From Paenibacillus lacisoli (GTDB taxonomy: Bacteria > Bacillota > Bacilli > Paenibacillales > Paenibacillaceae), in the NCBI RefSeq assembly GCF_030580655.1, contig NZ_JAUQTB010000001.1:62001-126000 (forward strand): a stretch of 64,000 nt of DNA, written 5' to 3'. Of the stretch, positions 9,894 through 17,181 are shown one piece after another. The position numbers were made by a program, and so were the translations under genes. Numbering within the stretch: the stretch's first letter is position 1; each line of letters begins with the position of its first letter. The notes below the pieces were generated by a model, which saw nothing but the letters and a program-made list of their open reading frames with translations, was not told the DNA's origin and made no database searches.

Positions 9894-11126
9894 ATGTCTG
9901 AATTTACACAAAAATTGCAAAAATATGCCGAGCTTTCCGTTCGTGTTGGTGTCAATGTCCAGCCTGGCCAGACGCTCGTGGTTCACTCTCCAATCAGTGC
10001 TGCTGAATTTACACGTCTGATCGTGAAGGAAGCATATACAGCGGGTGCCAAGCTGGTCAAGGTACTGTGGAATGATGAACAGGTAACCCGTCTTCAATAC
10101 GACCTTGCCCCGGACGAATCCTTTGAGATCGTGCCCAAGTGGCAGGCCGGCGAAATGACGGAGCTGGTCGAGAATGGCGCTGCCGTTCTGCATGTCATCG
10201 CTGAAAATCCGGATCTGCTGAAAGGCGTTAAGCCGGAGCGTATCACCACTTCCCAAAAAGTTCGCGGACAGGCTATGGCCCAGTACCGTGCTTATCAGAT
10301 GGCTGACAAATTCAGCTGGTCTATCGTTGCCGTACCTTCTCCTGAATGGGCTGCTAAGGTTTTCCCTGATGTTCCTGAAGAGCAGCAGATCGACAAACTA
10401 TGGGAAGCGATTTTCCGTACAGTTCGTTTGGATCAAGCAGATCCGGTCGCAGCCTGGCAGTCTCATCTGGACCAGCTCGAGAGCAAATCCAGTGCCCTGA
10501 ATGCCAAGAAATACAAGAAACTGCATTACAAAGCACCGGGTACAGATCTGACAATCGAGCTTCCAGAAGGTCATATCTGGACAGCCGGTAACAGTATTAA
10601 TGAGCAGGGACACAGCTTCGTAGCCAACATGCCTACAGAAGAAGTATTCACCGCTCCTCTGAAGACAGGCGTGAACGGGAAGGTAAGCAGTACGAAACCG
10701 CTGAGCTACGGCGGCAACATCATCGATCATTTCTCTCTGACTTTTGAGAACGGACGGATCGTTGATGTTCAAGCCGAAGTAGGTTTGGATACCCTGCAGC
10801 GCTTGGTAGAGATGGATGAAGGCACTCACTACCTAGGGGAAGTCGCATTGGTCCCCCATCAGTCGCCAATTTCACAAAGTAATATCCTGTTCTACAATAC
10901 CCTGTTCGATGAGAATGCATCCAATCACCTTGCCATCGGAACTGCCTACGCATTCTGTCTCGAGGGAGGCAAATCGATGAACAAGGAGGAATTGGCTGCC
11001 CATGGTATGAATGACAGTGTAACTCATGTCGACTTCATGGTGGGCTCCGGTGAGATGGATATCTTTGGTGTTCGTGAAGACGGTACCGAGGAGCCTGTAT
11101 TCCACAAAGGAAACTGGGCGTTCTAG
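9894..11126 (+). CDS. Aminopeptidase, M29 (AmpS/AmpT/PepS) family
   Basis: A 410-residue cytoplasmic metallo-aminopeptidase that removes N-terminal residues from short peptides. Conserved M29 metal-ligand regions are visible in order: MPTEEVFTAP (Glu), YLGEVALVP (Glu), ASNHLAIGTAY (His) and VTHVDFMVGS (His and Asp). GGAGGG lies 9 bases before the ATG at 9894; the frame is open further upstream to 9843 but without a ribosome binding site. It is a single-gene unit ending in a bidirectional terminator shared with the convergent dehydrogenase gene. Confidence 0.93.
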   Translation: MSEFTQKLQKYAELSVRVGVNVQPGQTLVVHSPISAAEFTRLIVKEAYTAGAKLVKVLWNDEQVTRLQYDLAPDESFEIVPKWQAGEMTELVENGAAVLHVIAENPDLLKGVKPERITTSQKVRGQAMAQYRAYQMADKFSWSIVAVPSPEWAAKVFPDVPEEQQIDKLWEAIFRTVRLDQADPVAAWQSHLDQLESKSSALNAKKYKKLHYKAPGTDLTIELPEGHIWTAGNSINEQGHSFVANMPTEEVFTAPLKTGVNGKVSSTKPLSYGGNIIDHFSLTFENGRIVDVQAEVGLDTLQRLVEMDEGTHYLGEVALVPHQSPISQSNILFYNTLFDENASNHLAIGTAYAFCLEGGKSMNKEELAAHGMNDSVTHVDFMVGSGEMDIFGVREDGTEEPVFHKGNWAF

Positions 11127-11144
11127 ATCAAATGTCGCCACTCC

Positions 11145-11181
11145 AAAAAAGCATGTTCCCGTAAAGGGAACATGCTTTTTT
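11145..11181 (+). terminator. Bidirectional intrinsic terminator
   Basis: GCATGTTCCC and GGGAACATGC pair perfectly, with A6 on one side and T6 on the other. It can therefore end both the aminopeptidase (plus) and alcohol dehydrogenase (minus) transcripts. Confidence 0.92.
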
Positions 11182-11189
11182 AATATCAT

Positions 11190-12326
11190 TTACGGTTTCA
11201 GTACCACCTTGATACAGCCGTCTTCTTTATTATCAAAGAGATCATAACCTCTAGCGGCCTCATTCAGGTCCAAGCGGTGGGTAATAATGTCCGTCGGATC
11301 AATCTGACCGGTCTTGATTTGGTTGTAGAGCTGAGGAATCAAGTGGATGACAGGGGCTTGACCCATTTTGAGAGAAATATTACGCTCGAACAAATGACCC
11401 AGCGGGAACATGTTATAAGTCAGACCGTAGACGCCTGTCAGTTGAATGGTACCGAATTTGCGGACCACCTTGGAGGCGATTTCGAAAGCTCCCAGCGAAC
11501 CGCCTTGAAGCATCAGCTTGGTTTCAATCTTCTCAATGACGGATTTTTTCGCATCCAAGCCTACACAATCAATAACGACATCCGCTCCACCGCGGGTGAT
11601 CTCTTTCATATGTGCTTCAAAATCCTTGATTTTCTCGAAGTTGAAAATTTCCACATTATTCGTTCGCTTGGCATGTTCCAGGCGGTAATCGAGATGATCG
11701 ACTGCAATTACGCGCTGTGCTCCTGCCTGCCAGGCAAATTTCTGTGTGAGCAGTCCCACAGGGCCGCAGCCCAGAATGATAACCGTATCGCCAGGTTTAA
11801 CACCAGCATTCTGAACGCTCCAATAAGCGGTCGGGAGAATATCGGAGAGGAACAGCAGCTTTTCATCCTCCATTTCCGCATCCTCTGGGATCACAAATGG
11901 CATAAAGTTGCCGTAAGGAACCCGCAGCAGCTCAGCCTGCCCGCCTGCAAAACCGCCGTAGCTGTCGCTGTAACCCAGCATACCGCCAGTGTCTTTAGCA
12001 TCATTGGCATGATCGCATTGGCTCTCCATCTGGTTTTGACAGAAAAAGCATTGACCACAGGATACGTTAAAAGGGACAATCACCCTGTCGCCTTTTTTGA
12101 CATGGGTCACACTAGGTCCAATCTCCTCAACAATCCCCATCGGTTCATGTCCAATAATATAATCATCGTGCATTCCCGGAATTTCCCCATTAAACAAATG
12201 AAGGTCAGAACCGCAGATCGCCGTCGAGGTTACACGTATGATCACATCATCCTTGTCTTTCAGACGAGCATTTTCGACTTCTTTGACTTCGATTTTGCGT
12301 TTACCCTGATAAGTGGCTGCTTTCAT
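11190..12326 (-). CDS. Zinc-dependent alcohol dehydrogenase (MDR family)
   Basis: A 378-residue medium-chain dehydrogenase. The catalytic zinc region is TAICGSDLHLF plus IGHEPMGIVEEIG. The structural-zinc lobe is CGQCFFCQNQMESQC, and the nucleotide-binding Rossmann motif is LGCGPVGLL. The insertion around GYGGFAGGQAELLRVPYG and overall length resemble glutathione-independent formaldehyde dehydrogenase-like and FdhA/AdhB-type enzymes rather than classical ethanol dehydrogenase. It should oxidise an alcohol or hydrated aldehyde with NAD(P)+. The ATG at 12326 has GAGGAGA 7 bases upstream; the upstream ATG at 12344 overlaps that site. Confidence 0.88.
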   Translation of the reverse strand: MKAATYQGKRKIEVKEVENARLKDKDDVIIRVTSTAICGSDLHLFNGEIPGMHDDYIIGHEPMGIVEEIGPSVTHVKKGDRVIVPFNVSCGQCFFCQNQMESQCDHANDAKDTGGMLGYSDSYGGFAGGQAELLRVPYGNFMPFVIPEDAEMEDEKLLFLSDILPTAYWSVQNAGVKPGDTVIILGCGPVGLLTQKFAWQAGAQRVIAVDHLDYRLEHAKRTNNVEIFNFEKIKDFEAHMKEITRGGADVVIDCVGLDAKKSVIEKIETKLMLQGGSLGAFEIASKVVRKFGTIQLTGVYGLTYNMFPLGHLFERNISLKMGQAPVIHLIPQLYNQIKTGQIDPTDIITHRLDLNEAARGYDLFDNKEDGCIKVVLKP

Positions 12327-12411
12327 AACGTTATCTCCTCTCATATGCGCTTTCTTACTAACTTTAACCTTTTGCCATTAAATTAATCAGGAATGCAAAG
12401 GAATACATCAA

Positions 12412-12456
12412 AAAACAACCGGCCGTCTGCGTATAAAGCAGACGGCCGGTTGTTTT
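12412..12456 (-). terminator. Strong bidirectional terminator after rpmG
   Basis: The stem is about 19 bp (ACAACCGGCCGTCTGC paired with its complement) with a 7-base loop and A/T tracts on both sides. It lies 14 bases downstream of the L33 stop codon. Confidence 0.92.
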
Positions 12457-12469
12457 AGTTCTAGATCGA

Positions 12470-12619
12470 TTATCTTGTTTCACGGTGCAGCGTCATTTTT
12501 TTGAGACGCGGGCTGTATTTCTTCATTTCGATCCGTTCCGGATTAGTTCTCTTGTTCTTGGAAGTCGTATAGTTACGGTCGCCCGTCTCCGTGCAGGCTA
12601 ATGTTACAACAACACGCAT
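12470..12619 (-). CDS. rpmG: Ribosomal protein L33, cysteine-poor (C-) paralogue
   Basis: A 49-residue 50S ribosomal protein: [18 protein letters not shown], continuing to the conserved tail TLHRETR. Typical zinc-binding L33 has two CxxC pairs. Here only Cys9 remains: Thr occupies position 12 and KKYSPRL has Ser where the second pair would start. This is therefore the zinc-independent form that many Firmicutes keep as a spare for zinc shortage. AAGGAGG lies 6-7 bases before the ATG. A sigma-A promoter and a Zur-like operator lie immediately upstream, which fits that role. Confidence 0.95.
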   Translation of the reverse strand: MRVVVTLACTETGDRNYTTSKNKRTNPERIEMKKYSPRLKKMTLHRETR

Positions 12620-12635
12620 GTTTAGTCCTCCTTAA

Positions 12636-12650
12636 TAGTAACAATTACAC
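12636..12650 (-). promoter_or_regulatory. Zur-like operator in the rpmG leader
   Basis: On the minus strand the sequence is GTGTAATTGTTACTA. The Bacillus Zur core is TCGTAATNATTACGA, and 11 of the 14 defined positions agree, including GTAAT and TTAC. It lies between the predicted transcription start (about 12659) and the ribosome binding site, where a bound repressor would block expression. Zur control of C- L33 paralogues is established in other Firmicutes; here it is inferred. Confidence 0.55.
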
Positions 12651-12665
12651 TTTTTTCATCCAATT

Positions 12666-12694
12666 AATATACAAGTTATCCTTCATAAAGTCAA
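12666..12694 (-). promoter_or_regulatory. Sigma-A-type promoter of rpmG
   Basis: On the minus strand, -35 TTGACT (12694-12689), a 17-base spacer and -10 TATATT (12671-12666). Spacing is ideal and both boxes are one mismatch from consensus. Confidence 0.75.
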
Positions 12695-12806
12695 GCAGCC
12701 TAGAGGAAGGTAAAGACATTCTCCCTTAATTGTAGTAAAATACCATAATAGGAAAATGAATGACGTTCTCCTATGGTTTGGCCTTGCGGAAAGGAGATCC
12801 ACAAGT

Positions 12807-13439
12807 ATGTCTAGCCAGCTTTACCTTCTACTGGAGAACCACTTTACCAGCCTGAGTACCTCATTACAGAAGAAGGTGTATCTCGAGTATCATCACATGA
12901 TGTATGGATTAATCGTATATATGATTAAAGATCCGATCGCAGCAGAAGATATTATTCAAGAATCATTCATCAAAATTATTAATAATAAGCCGGAATTCGA
13001 GTGTGAGGCCAAATTGAAAGCCTGGCTTAAAGTGGTAACAAGGAATACAGCGATTAACTATCTGAGAAAGCATAAATACTGCTGTTCTATGGATCATGAA
13101 AGTGCAGTGTCCAGTGTAGAGGCTTATTCCCAGGTACAACCCTCTGTTGAGGATCTGGTCGAAACTAAGATGCTTCAGGAAGCTATTGAATATTACCTTA
13201 CTCTGATCAAGCCTGACTATAAAGTATTGATTGAGCTCAGATGGAAAAGAGGCCTCAGCTACAGGGAAATTGCCGAAATTACAGGCACACGTGAAGAAAC
13301 CGTCAAACAGCGTCTCTACCGGGCCAGAGAGAGTATTAGACGCTGGATCTGTAAGGATTGGAGGCCGGATGAATCAGCCAAGCCGACACCTGCTGTGATT
13401 CAGAGCAGACGCTACCGGAAAGTACCTGTTCATTCTTAG
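12807..13439 (+). CDS. RNA polymerase sigma factor, sigma-70 family (ECF-like)
   Basis: A 210-residue two-domain sigma factor. Region 2 is at about residues 25-95, with AEDIIQESFIKII and a following TRNTAINYLRKHK. Region 4 is at about 130-185, with LSYREIAEITGTREETVKQRLYRARESI as the -35-recognising helix-turn-helix. It would redirect RNA polymerase to a small set of promoters. AAGGAGAT lies 8 bases before the ATG at 12807. There is no anti-sigma gene beside it, unlike most ECF loci, so its control and regulon cannot be inferred from context. The C-terminal tail is basic (SRRYRKVPVHS). Confidence 0.87.
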   Translation: MSSQLYLLLENHFTSLSTSLQKKVYLEYHHMMYGLIVYMIKDPIAAEDIIQESFIKIINNKPEFECEAKLKAWLKVVTRNTAINYLRKHKYCCSMDHESAVSSVEAYSQVQPSVEDLVETKMLQEAIEYYLTLIKPDYKVLIELRWKRGLSYREIAEITGTREETVKQRLYRARESIRRWICKDWRPDESAKPTPAVIQSRRYRKVPVHS

Positions 13440-13444
13440 ACAGC

Positions 13445-13480
13445 AAAAAAGAGATTGCCGATAAAGGCAATCTCTTTTTT
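13445..13480 (+). terminator. Bidirectional intrinsic terminator
   Basis: AAAAAAGAGATTGCC pairs with GGCAATCTCTTTTTT around a 6-base loop. It serves the sigma factor gene and the convergent CNNM/CorC gene. Confidence 0.92.
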
Positions 13481-13492
13481 ATGGACTACGCC

Positions 13493-14812
13493 TTAAGCGC
13501 CTGCTTCTTCCGCGAGAATCTCTTGTTTCATCAAGCGAATTCTGGAGATCCGTTTGTACTCCATCTCCTCCACCATAAAGAGGAAGCCTTCAAACTCCAC
13601 TGACTGTCCGACCCTTGGAGGGATGGCTTCTACACGGGAATACAGCCAGCCTCCAACGGTATCGTAATCTTCACTATCGAGGTTTAGACCAAACTGGTCG
13701 TTCACCGTCTCAATCAGCATCATGCCATCGATCGAATAGTCACCTTCTGGCGTTGATTCCACCCCAGGACGCTCCTGGTCGAATTCATCCTGAATCTCTC
13801 CGACTATCTCTTCCATGATGTCTTCCAAGGTCACCATACCGGAAGTTCCGCCGTATTCATCGATCAGGATCGCAATCTGTGTCTTGCTGCGCTGCATTCG
13901 TTTTAGAAGGTCGCTGATATGGGTAGACTCCGGCACAGCCAGAATCGGCCGAATCATCGTGTGGTAGTCCAGCGTCTGGGCACGAAGCAAATCTTTGATA
14001 TGAATGAAACCGATAATATGGTCCTTATCCTCTGCACAAATCGGGTATCGTGTCCGCATACTCTCGGTAGCGATCTCCAAATTCTCCTCCTTGGACAGGG
14101 TTCCATATAGACAAATCATTTCAGTTCTTGGAATCATAATCTCACGGGCAGTCGTGGCGGCGAAATCGAATATATTATCAACAAGCGCCAATTCAGTATT
14201 ATCGATTAGACCGCTTTTATTACTTTCTTTCATCAGCACGCGGATCTCTTCTTCGGTATGCGCCGATTCGTCATTCTCCGTAATCGGCTCCATCCGGAAT
14301 AACCGCAGCAGGCTGTTCGCCATTCCATTCAATGCCCAAATGAATGGATACATGATTTTGTAAAATAACATCAAAGCGACTGCTGACCAAAGTGTAACGG
14401 TCTCTGCCTTGCGGATCGCAATGGTTTTAGGTGCAAGCTCGCCTAATACAATATGAAGGATAGTTATTAAAACAAATGCAATAGCAACGGCTGTACCGTG
14501 CACATATACCGGGCCGAGCCCAACAGCCGTAAATACGGGTTCAATCAAGTGGGCAATCGCAGGTTCACCGATCCAGCCCAGAGCAAGCGAAGCCAAGGTA
14601 ATCCCCAGCTGGCAAGCAGATAAATAAGCATCCATGTTATGAATAATTTTGGATGCATAGACGGCTTTTTTGTTGCCTGCCTCCACCAACGTCTCAATCC
14701 GGCTGCTGCGAACCTTCACCATCGCAAATTCAACCGATACGAAAAATCCGTTTAACAGCACTAACAAAAACACCGCAACAATACTTAAAATACTCGGTAA
14801 AGGGTCACTCAA
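13493..14812 (-). CDS. CNNM/CorC (hemolysin C)-family membrane protein, possible Mg2+ exporter
   Basis: A 439-residue protein. An N-terminal CNNM (DUF21) membrane domain with four hydrophobic segments occupies about residues 5-185 (LLNGFFVSVEFAMVKVRSSR, GELAPKTIAIRK). A pair of CBS domains covers about 210-335 (REIMIPRTEMICL, ILIDEYGGTSGMVTLEDI). A CorC/HlyC C-terminal domain covers about 350-430. Relatives such as Bacillus MpfA are linked to Mg2+ efflux. The start is TTG at 14810-14812: two in-frame TGA stops lie directly upstream, which rules out a longer protein. AGGA lies 6 bases before it. Confidence 0.9.
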   Translation of the reverse strand: MSDPLPSILSIVAVFLLVLLNGFFVSVEFAMVKVRSSRIETLVEAGNKKAVYASKIIHNMDAYLSACQLGITLASLALGWIGEPAIAHLIEPVFTAVGLGPVYVHGTAVAIAFVLITILHIVLGELAPKTIAIRKAETVTLWSAVALMLFYKIMYPFIWALNGMANSLLRLFRMEPITENDESAHTEEEIRVLMKESNKSGLIDNTELALVDNIFDFAATTAREIMIPRTEMICLYGTLSKEENLEIATESMRTRYPICAEDKDHIIGFIHIKDLLRAQTLDYHTMIRPILAVPESTHISDLLKRMQRSKTQIAILIDEYGGTSGMVTLEDIMEEIVGEIQDEFDQERPGVESTPEGDYSIDGMMLIETVNDQFGLNLDSEDYDTVGGWLYSRVEAIPPRVGQSVEFEGFLFMVEEMEYKRISRIRLMKQEILAEEAGA

Positions 14813-15179
14813 TCATCATCCTGTCCGCCGCCTTGATACAGCAGACAGGTCCACCTCCTTCGGATCGTAAAATGGGTATTCATCGTTCTATTCTGCATCA
14901 GCGTCAACTTCCCAACGAACTCACTCCTTTTGTAGAATGCGATCTGCATAAACATACAGGCAGAACGTTCTCATTCATTAAAGTTATATAATTTATTATA
15001 TTATTATAAACTACACAGTCAAACCGCGCAGTATGACAGCAAATGAGCGTATAACAGCCGTTAAAGGCAAGAAATCGCTTGTGCTGGGCTCATATCGCTT
15101 GCGAAACCTATCTTTACTATATCGGCGGTATATCCATCATTATGAATTCCAATGCAGGCTTGTCCTTCCTGTGGAACCA
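14813..15179. other. Gene-free stretch between CNNM/CorC gene and gerQ
   Basis: No convincing coding sequence. It holds the presumed promoter of the CNNM/CorC gene in a very AT-rich block (about 14985-15015). I see no known riboswitch, including no recognisable magnesium M-box. Confidence 0.5.
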
Positions 15180-15206
15180 AAGCAGGCTCCTTAAAGGAGC
15201 CTGCTT
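15180..15206 (-). terminator. Terminator-like hairpin after gerQ
   Basis: AAGCAGGCTCC and GGAGCCTGCTT form a perfect 11 bp stem with a 5-base loop just downstream of the gerQ stop codon. The U tract on the minus strand is weak (TTTGGTT). Confidence 0.65.
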
Positions 15207-15211
15207 GTATA

Positions 15212-15661
15212 TTAACGGCGAGTCGGAGGATTACCAACCACACCTGGATATTGATAGGTGAGAGGCTGGTCGAACGTTGCATAGTCGAGATTGACCATCA
15301 ACAGAATCGTCCGGACACCGGTGGATGGATCACTAATGATGATATGATCACGCCCCGCTGCTTCGAGGACACCTTTGAAAATTTTGGCGTTCCATTGGCT
15401 GTTATTTTCATAGGTCATGTAGAAAGTACCGATCTTACCCAGGTTAAGACGCAGGATGTTCTCGATGTAGGACTGTTCAAACACCGGTGGAGATGTGTTA
15501 ATAACCGTACCGGTTGGGCTCATAACGCCGCCGCTTTGAACCTGTGTCGGGGGCATCATATTCGAGACAGGAGCCTGAGTCATTGAACCTTGCATCATGC
15601 CGGAGCCGGATGGTACCGATGTACCAGGGAAAGAAACCGTACGGTAAGGCTGTGTTAACAT
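15212..15661 (-). CDS. gerQ: Spore coat protein GerQ
   Basis: A 149-residue protein with a low-complexity Met/Pro/Ser/Gly-rich N-terminal half. The conserved GerQ core follows (EQSYIENILRLNLGK, FYMTYENNSQWNAKIFKG, GRDHIIISDP). In Bacillus it is crosslinked into the spore coat and is needed to localise the cortex-lytic enzyme CwlJ, enabling germination triggered by Ca-dipicolinate. AAGGAGG precedes the ATG. It follows cwlJ by 85 bases on the same strand, the same partnership as in Bacillus. Expression during sporulation in the mother cell is expected from the family, not shown here. Confidence 0.93.
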   Translation of the reverse strand: MLTQPYRTVSFPGTSVPSGSGMMQGSMTQAPVSNMMPPTQVQSGGVMSPTGTVINTSPPVFEQSYIENILRLNLGKIGTFYMTYENNSQWNAKIFKGVLEAAGRDHIIISDPSTGVRTILLMVNLDYATFDQPLTYQYPGVVGNPPTRR

Positions 15662-15746
15662 GTTATATGTTCCTCCTTAATATATAGAAACCTGTTAATG
15701 TTTTAGATAACGCGATTCTCTCTATTCCATCCATCCAACCAATCAC

Positions 15747-16169
15747 TTAATATACGCTTGGGCAGTCCTCAGCCGATGGGCTGAAAAAGCAATGCGCTTT
15801 GAATCTTCCGGTATTCTGCTGGTTATACCAGGTATCCGGACATTCGCCCGCAGGTCTGAAAAACCATAAGGCATTGGAAGCGGGCCAAACTCTTTCTCCG
15901 TTTATTACCCGCTGTGCCAGCCGAGTATCACGTTCCCTTGCTCTTTGATAAAAATATCCTTTTTGCGTAGCTTCATATCCTCCGGGATTCTGAAAAACCA
16001 TTTGGTTCATCGTGCGAATGCCACGAAAATCGAGACAATTGCCCAGAATCCGGTTGACACCGACATTGCCTACCATGAGCATGCCCTGCTCACCCTCGCC
16101 TTCGGCTTCAGCCCGCATCAGGCGTCCTAACAGTTTGACGTCTTCCGAATTCGCCTTGATTACTGCCAA
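15747..16169 (-). CDS. cwlJ: Spore cortex-lytic cell wall hydrolase CwlJ
   Basis: A 140-residue SleB/CwlJ-family hydrolase (hydrolase_2 domain). Visible features are RLMRAEAEGEGEQGMLMVGNV with the catalytic glutamate, VGVNRI, QNPGGYEATQKGYF, and the C-terminal ALWFFRPAGECPDTWYNQ with AHCFFSP. It degrades muramic-lactam-containing cortex peptidoglycan during germination and is held in the coat by GerQ, encoded next. As in other CwlJ proteins there is no signal peptide. The start is TTG at 16167-16169, with GGAGG 8 bases upstream. Confidence 0.93.
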   Translation of the reverse strand: MAVIKANSEDVKLLGRLMRAEAEGEGEQGMLMVGNVGVNRILGNCLDFRGIRTMNQMVFQNPGGYEATQKGYFYQRARERDTRLAQRVINGERVWPASNALWFFRPAGECPDTWYNQQNTGRFKAHCFFSPSAEDCPSVY

Positions 16170-16241
16170 TGTGCCGCCTCCTCACTCTTTAATTCATGGT
16201 ATATCCTATGTGCGAATGCCCATTTGGTGACAAAATAAAAA

Positions 16242-16257
16242 AGCGGCTTACGCCGCT
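16242..16257 (-). terminator. Intrinsic terminator after the DUF2500-like gene
   Basis: AGCGGC/GCCGCT stem with a TTAC loop, followed on the minus strand by TTTTTTATTTT. Confidence 0.8.
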
Positions 16258-16286
16258 CGATGTGAACCTGTAGAAATATTCCCTGT

Positions 16287-16682
16287 TCAGTGCTGCCGCA
16301 GCGGGAAAGTAACTGGACCCCGGTCACGGTCAAATCCGATAAACTGCGTTCCCTGAAAGGTCAGCCTTCCATTATCGCCTTCTGCGTACTGACCGTATTG
16401 ACTGCCATTGACGTCAAATTCCAGTCTGTCACCACTCTCTACCTGAAAGGTTACGTAATAACGGGTCCGAGTCTGACTCTGTTCATCTGTTGAGGAATGC
16501 TTTAGTTCGATTCGTCTGCCTGTCACGATAGAATGAACCGTCAAGACAGGCTGCTGCTGATTACGGCCCCACTGCAATAGACCTTTGCCCGCCGACATCA
16601 GCGCGATTCCTATAATCACGACAAATACGACCGGCAGTACGGTCCCCATGAAGTCAAACATCCAGAAAGAATCAAGTCCCAC
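16287..16682 (-). CDS. DUF2500-type single-pass membrane protein
   Basis: A 131-residue protein. A short N-terminus is followed by a membrane helix (GTVLPVVFVVIIGIALMSAG), then a soluble beta-rich domain with RYYVTFQVESGDRLEFDVNG and QYGQYAEGDNGRLTFQGTQFIGF. This matches the general pattern of DUF2500 proteins, whose function is not known. The GTG at 16682 is chosen because GGAGG lies about 7 bases upstream; the open frame extends 16 codons further to an ATG with no such site. It is monocistronic, followed by its own terminator. Confidence 0.75.
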   Translation of the reverse strand: MGLDSFWMFDFMGTVLPVVFVVIIGIALMSAGKGLLQWGRNQQQPVLTVHSIVTGRRIELKHSSTDEQSQTRTRYYVTFQVESGDRLEFDVNGSQYGQYAEGDNGRLTFQGTQFIGFDRDRGPVTFPLRQH

Positions 16683-16802
16683 CTTTCTCCCTCCTTCGGC
16701 CAGGCGCAAGTTCTCTGCAATGATTTCCAATACTCATATATATGCGATAAAAAAGTGAACTTGTATCTTCTCAGCAAAATCTTCCTGTGTAGTCTGTATA
16801 AT

Positions 16803-16833
16803 AAATAGCCCTGCCAGAACGGCAGAGCTATTT
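16803..16833 (-). terminator. Bidirectional hairpin terminator
   Basis: AAATAGC/GCTATTT outer stem and CTGCC/GGCAG inner stem with one mismatch. It lies downstream of the small cysteine-rich gene. Confidence 0.75.
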
Positions 16834-16865
16834 ATCCTTGCTGCGTATTTATTCGGGCTTTCGAC

Positions 16866-17051
16866 TTACTCATAAGCCATGTTCAGATACTTCCGTGTTT
16901 CATTTAAGCCTTCGTTCTCTTCAGGAAGCATTCCATTCTCGGCCCAGCAGGCTTTGCATTGTTCTTCCGTTGTACATTCATGGGCATGCTCACAGGTATA
17001 ACAGAATTGAAGGAGGTTATTGGTTACATATTGCTCGTTAGTTTTGGTCAT
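16866..17051 (-). CDS. Small five-cysteine protein of unknown function
   Basis: A 61-residue protein, MTKTNEQYVTNNLLQFCYTC and onward, with Cys17-x2-Cys20, Cys26 and Cys32-x2-Cys35, plus histidines 22 and 24. The spacing suggests a small zinc-binding knuckle. It has no signal peptide. The ATG at 17051 has AGGAGTG 7 bases upstream; a GTG three codons earlier lies inside that site. I do not recognise the family. It has its own terminator and looks like a real single gene. Confidence 0.65.
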   Translation of the reverse strand: MTKTNEQYVTNNLLQFCYTCEHAHECTTEEQCKACWAENGMLPEENEGLNETRKYLNMAYE

Positions 17052-17152
17052 TGTAATCACTCCTGTCTTTGTTTACAGGTTCAGTATAACAGCGGGTTTA
17101 AAGTTATTTTGTGATATTTTTCACAATATAAACTGAATTTTAAAAATAAAAA

Positions 17153-17176
17153 ATGAAGCAGATCTCTCTGCTTCAT
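17153..17176 (-). terminator. Intrinsic terminator after the Ycf48-like lipoprotein
   Basis: ATGAAGCAGA / TCTGCTTCAT perfect 10 bp stem with a 4-base loop, followed on the minus strand by TTTTTATTTTTA. Confidence 0.85.
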
Positions 17177-17181
17177 ACTAT

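Noticed and set aside
14962..14971. AGAACGTTCT, resembling part of a LexA box
   Set aside because: The Gram-positive LexA site needs a 4-base spacer between GAAC and GTTC; here there is none.
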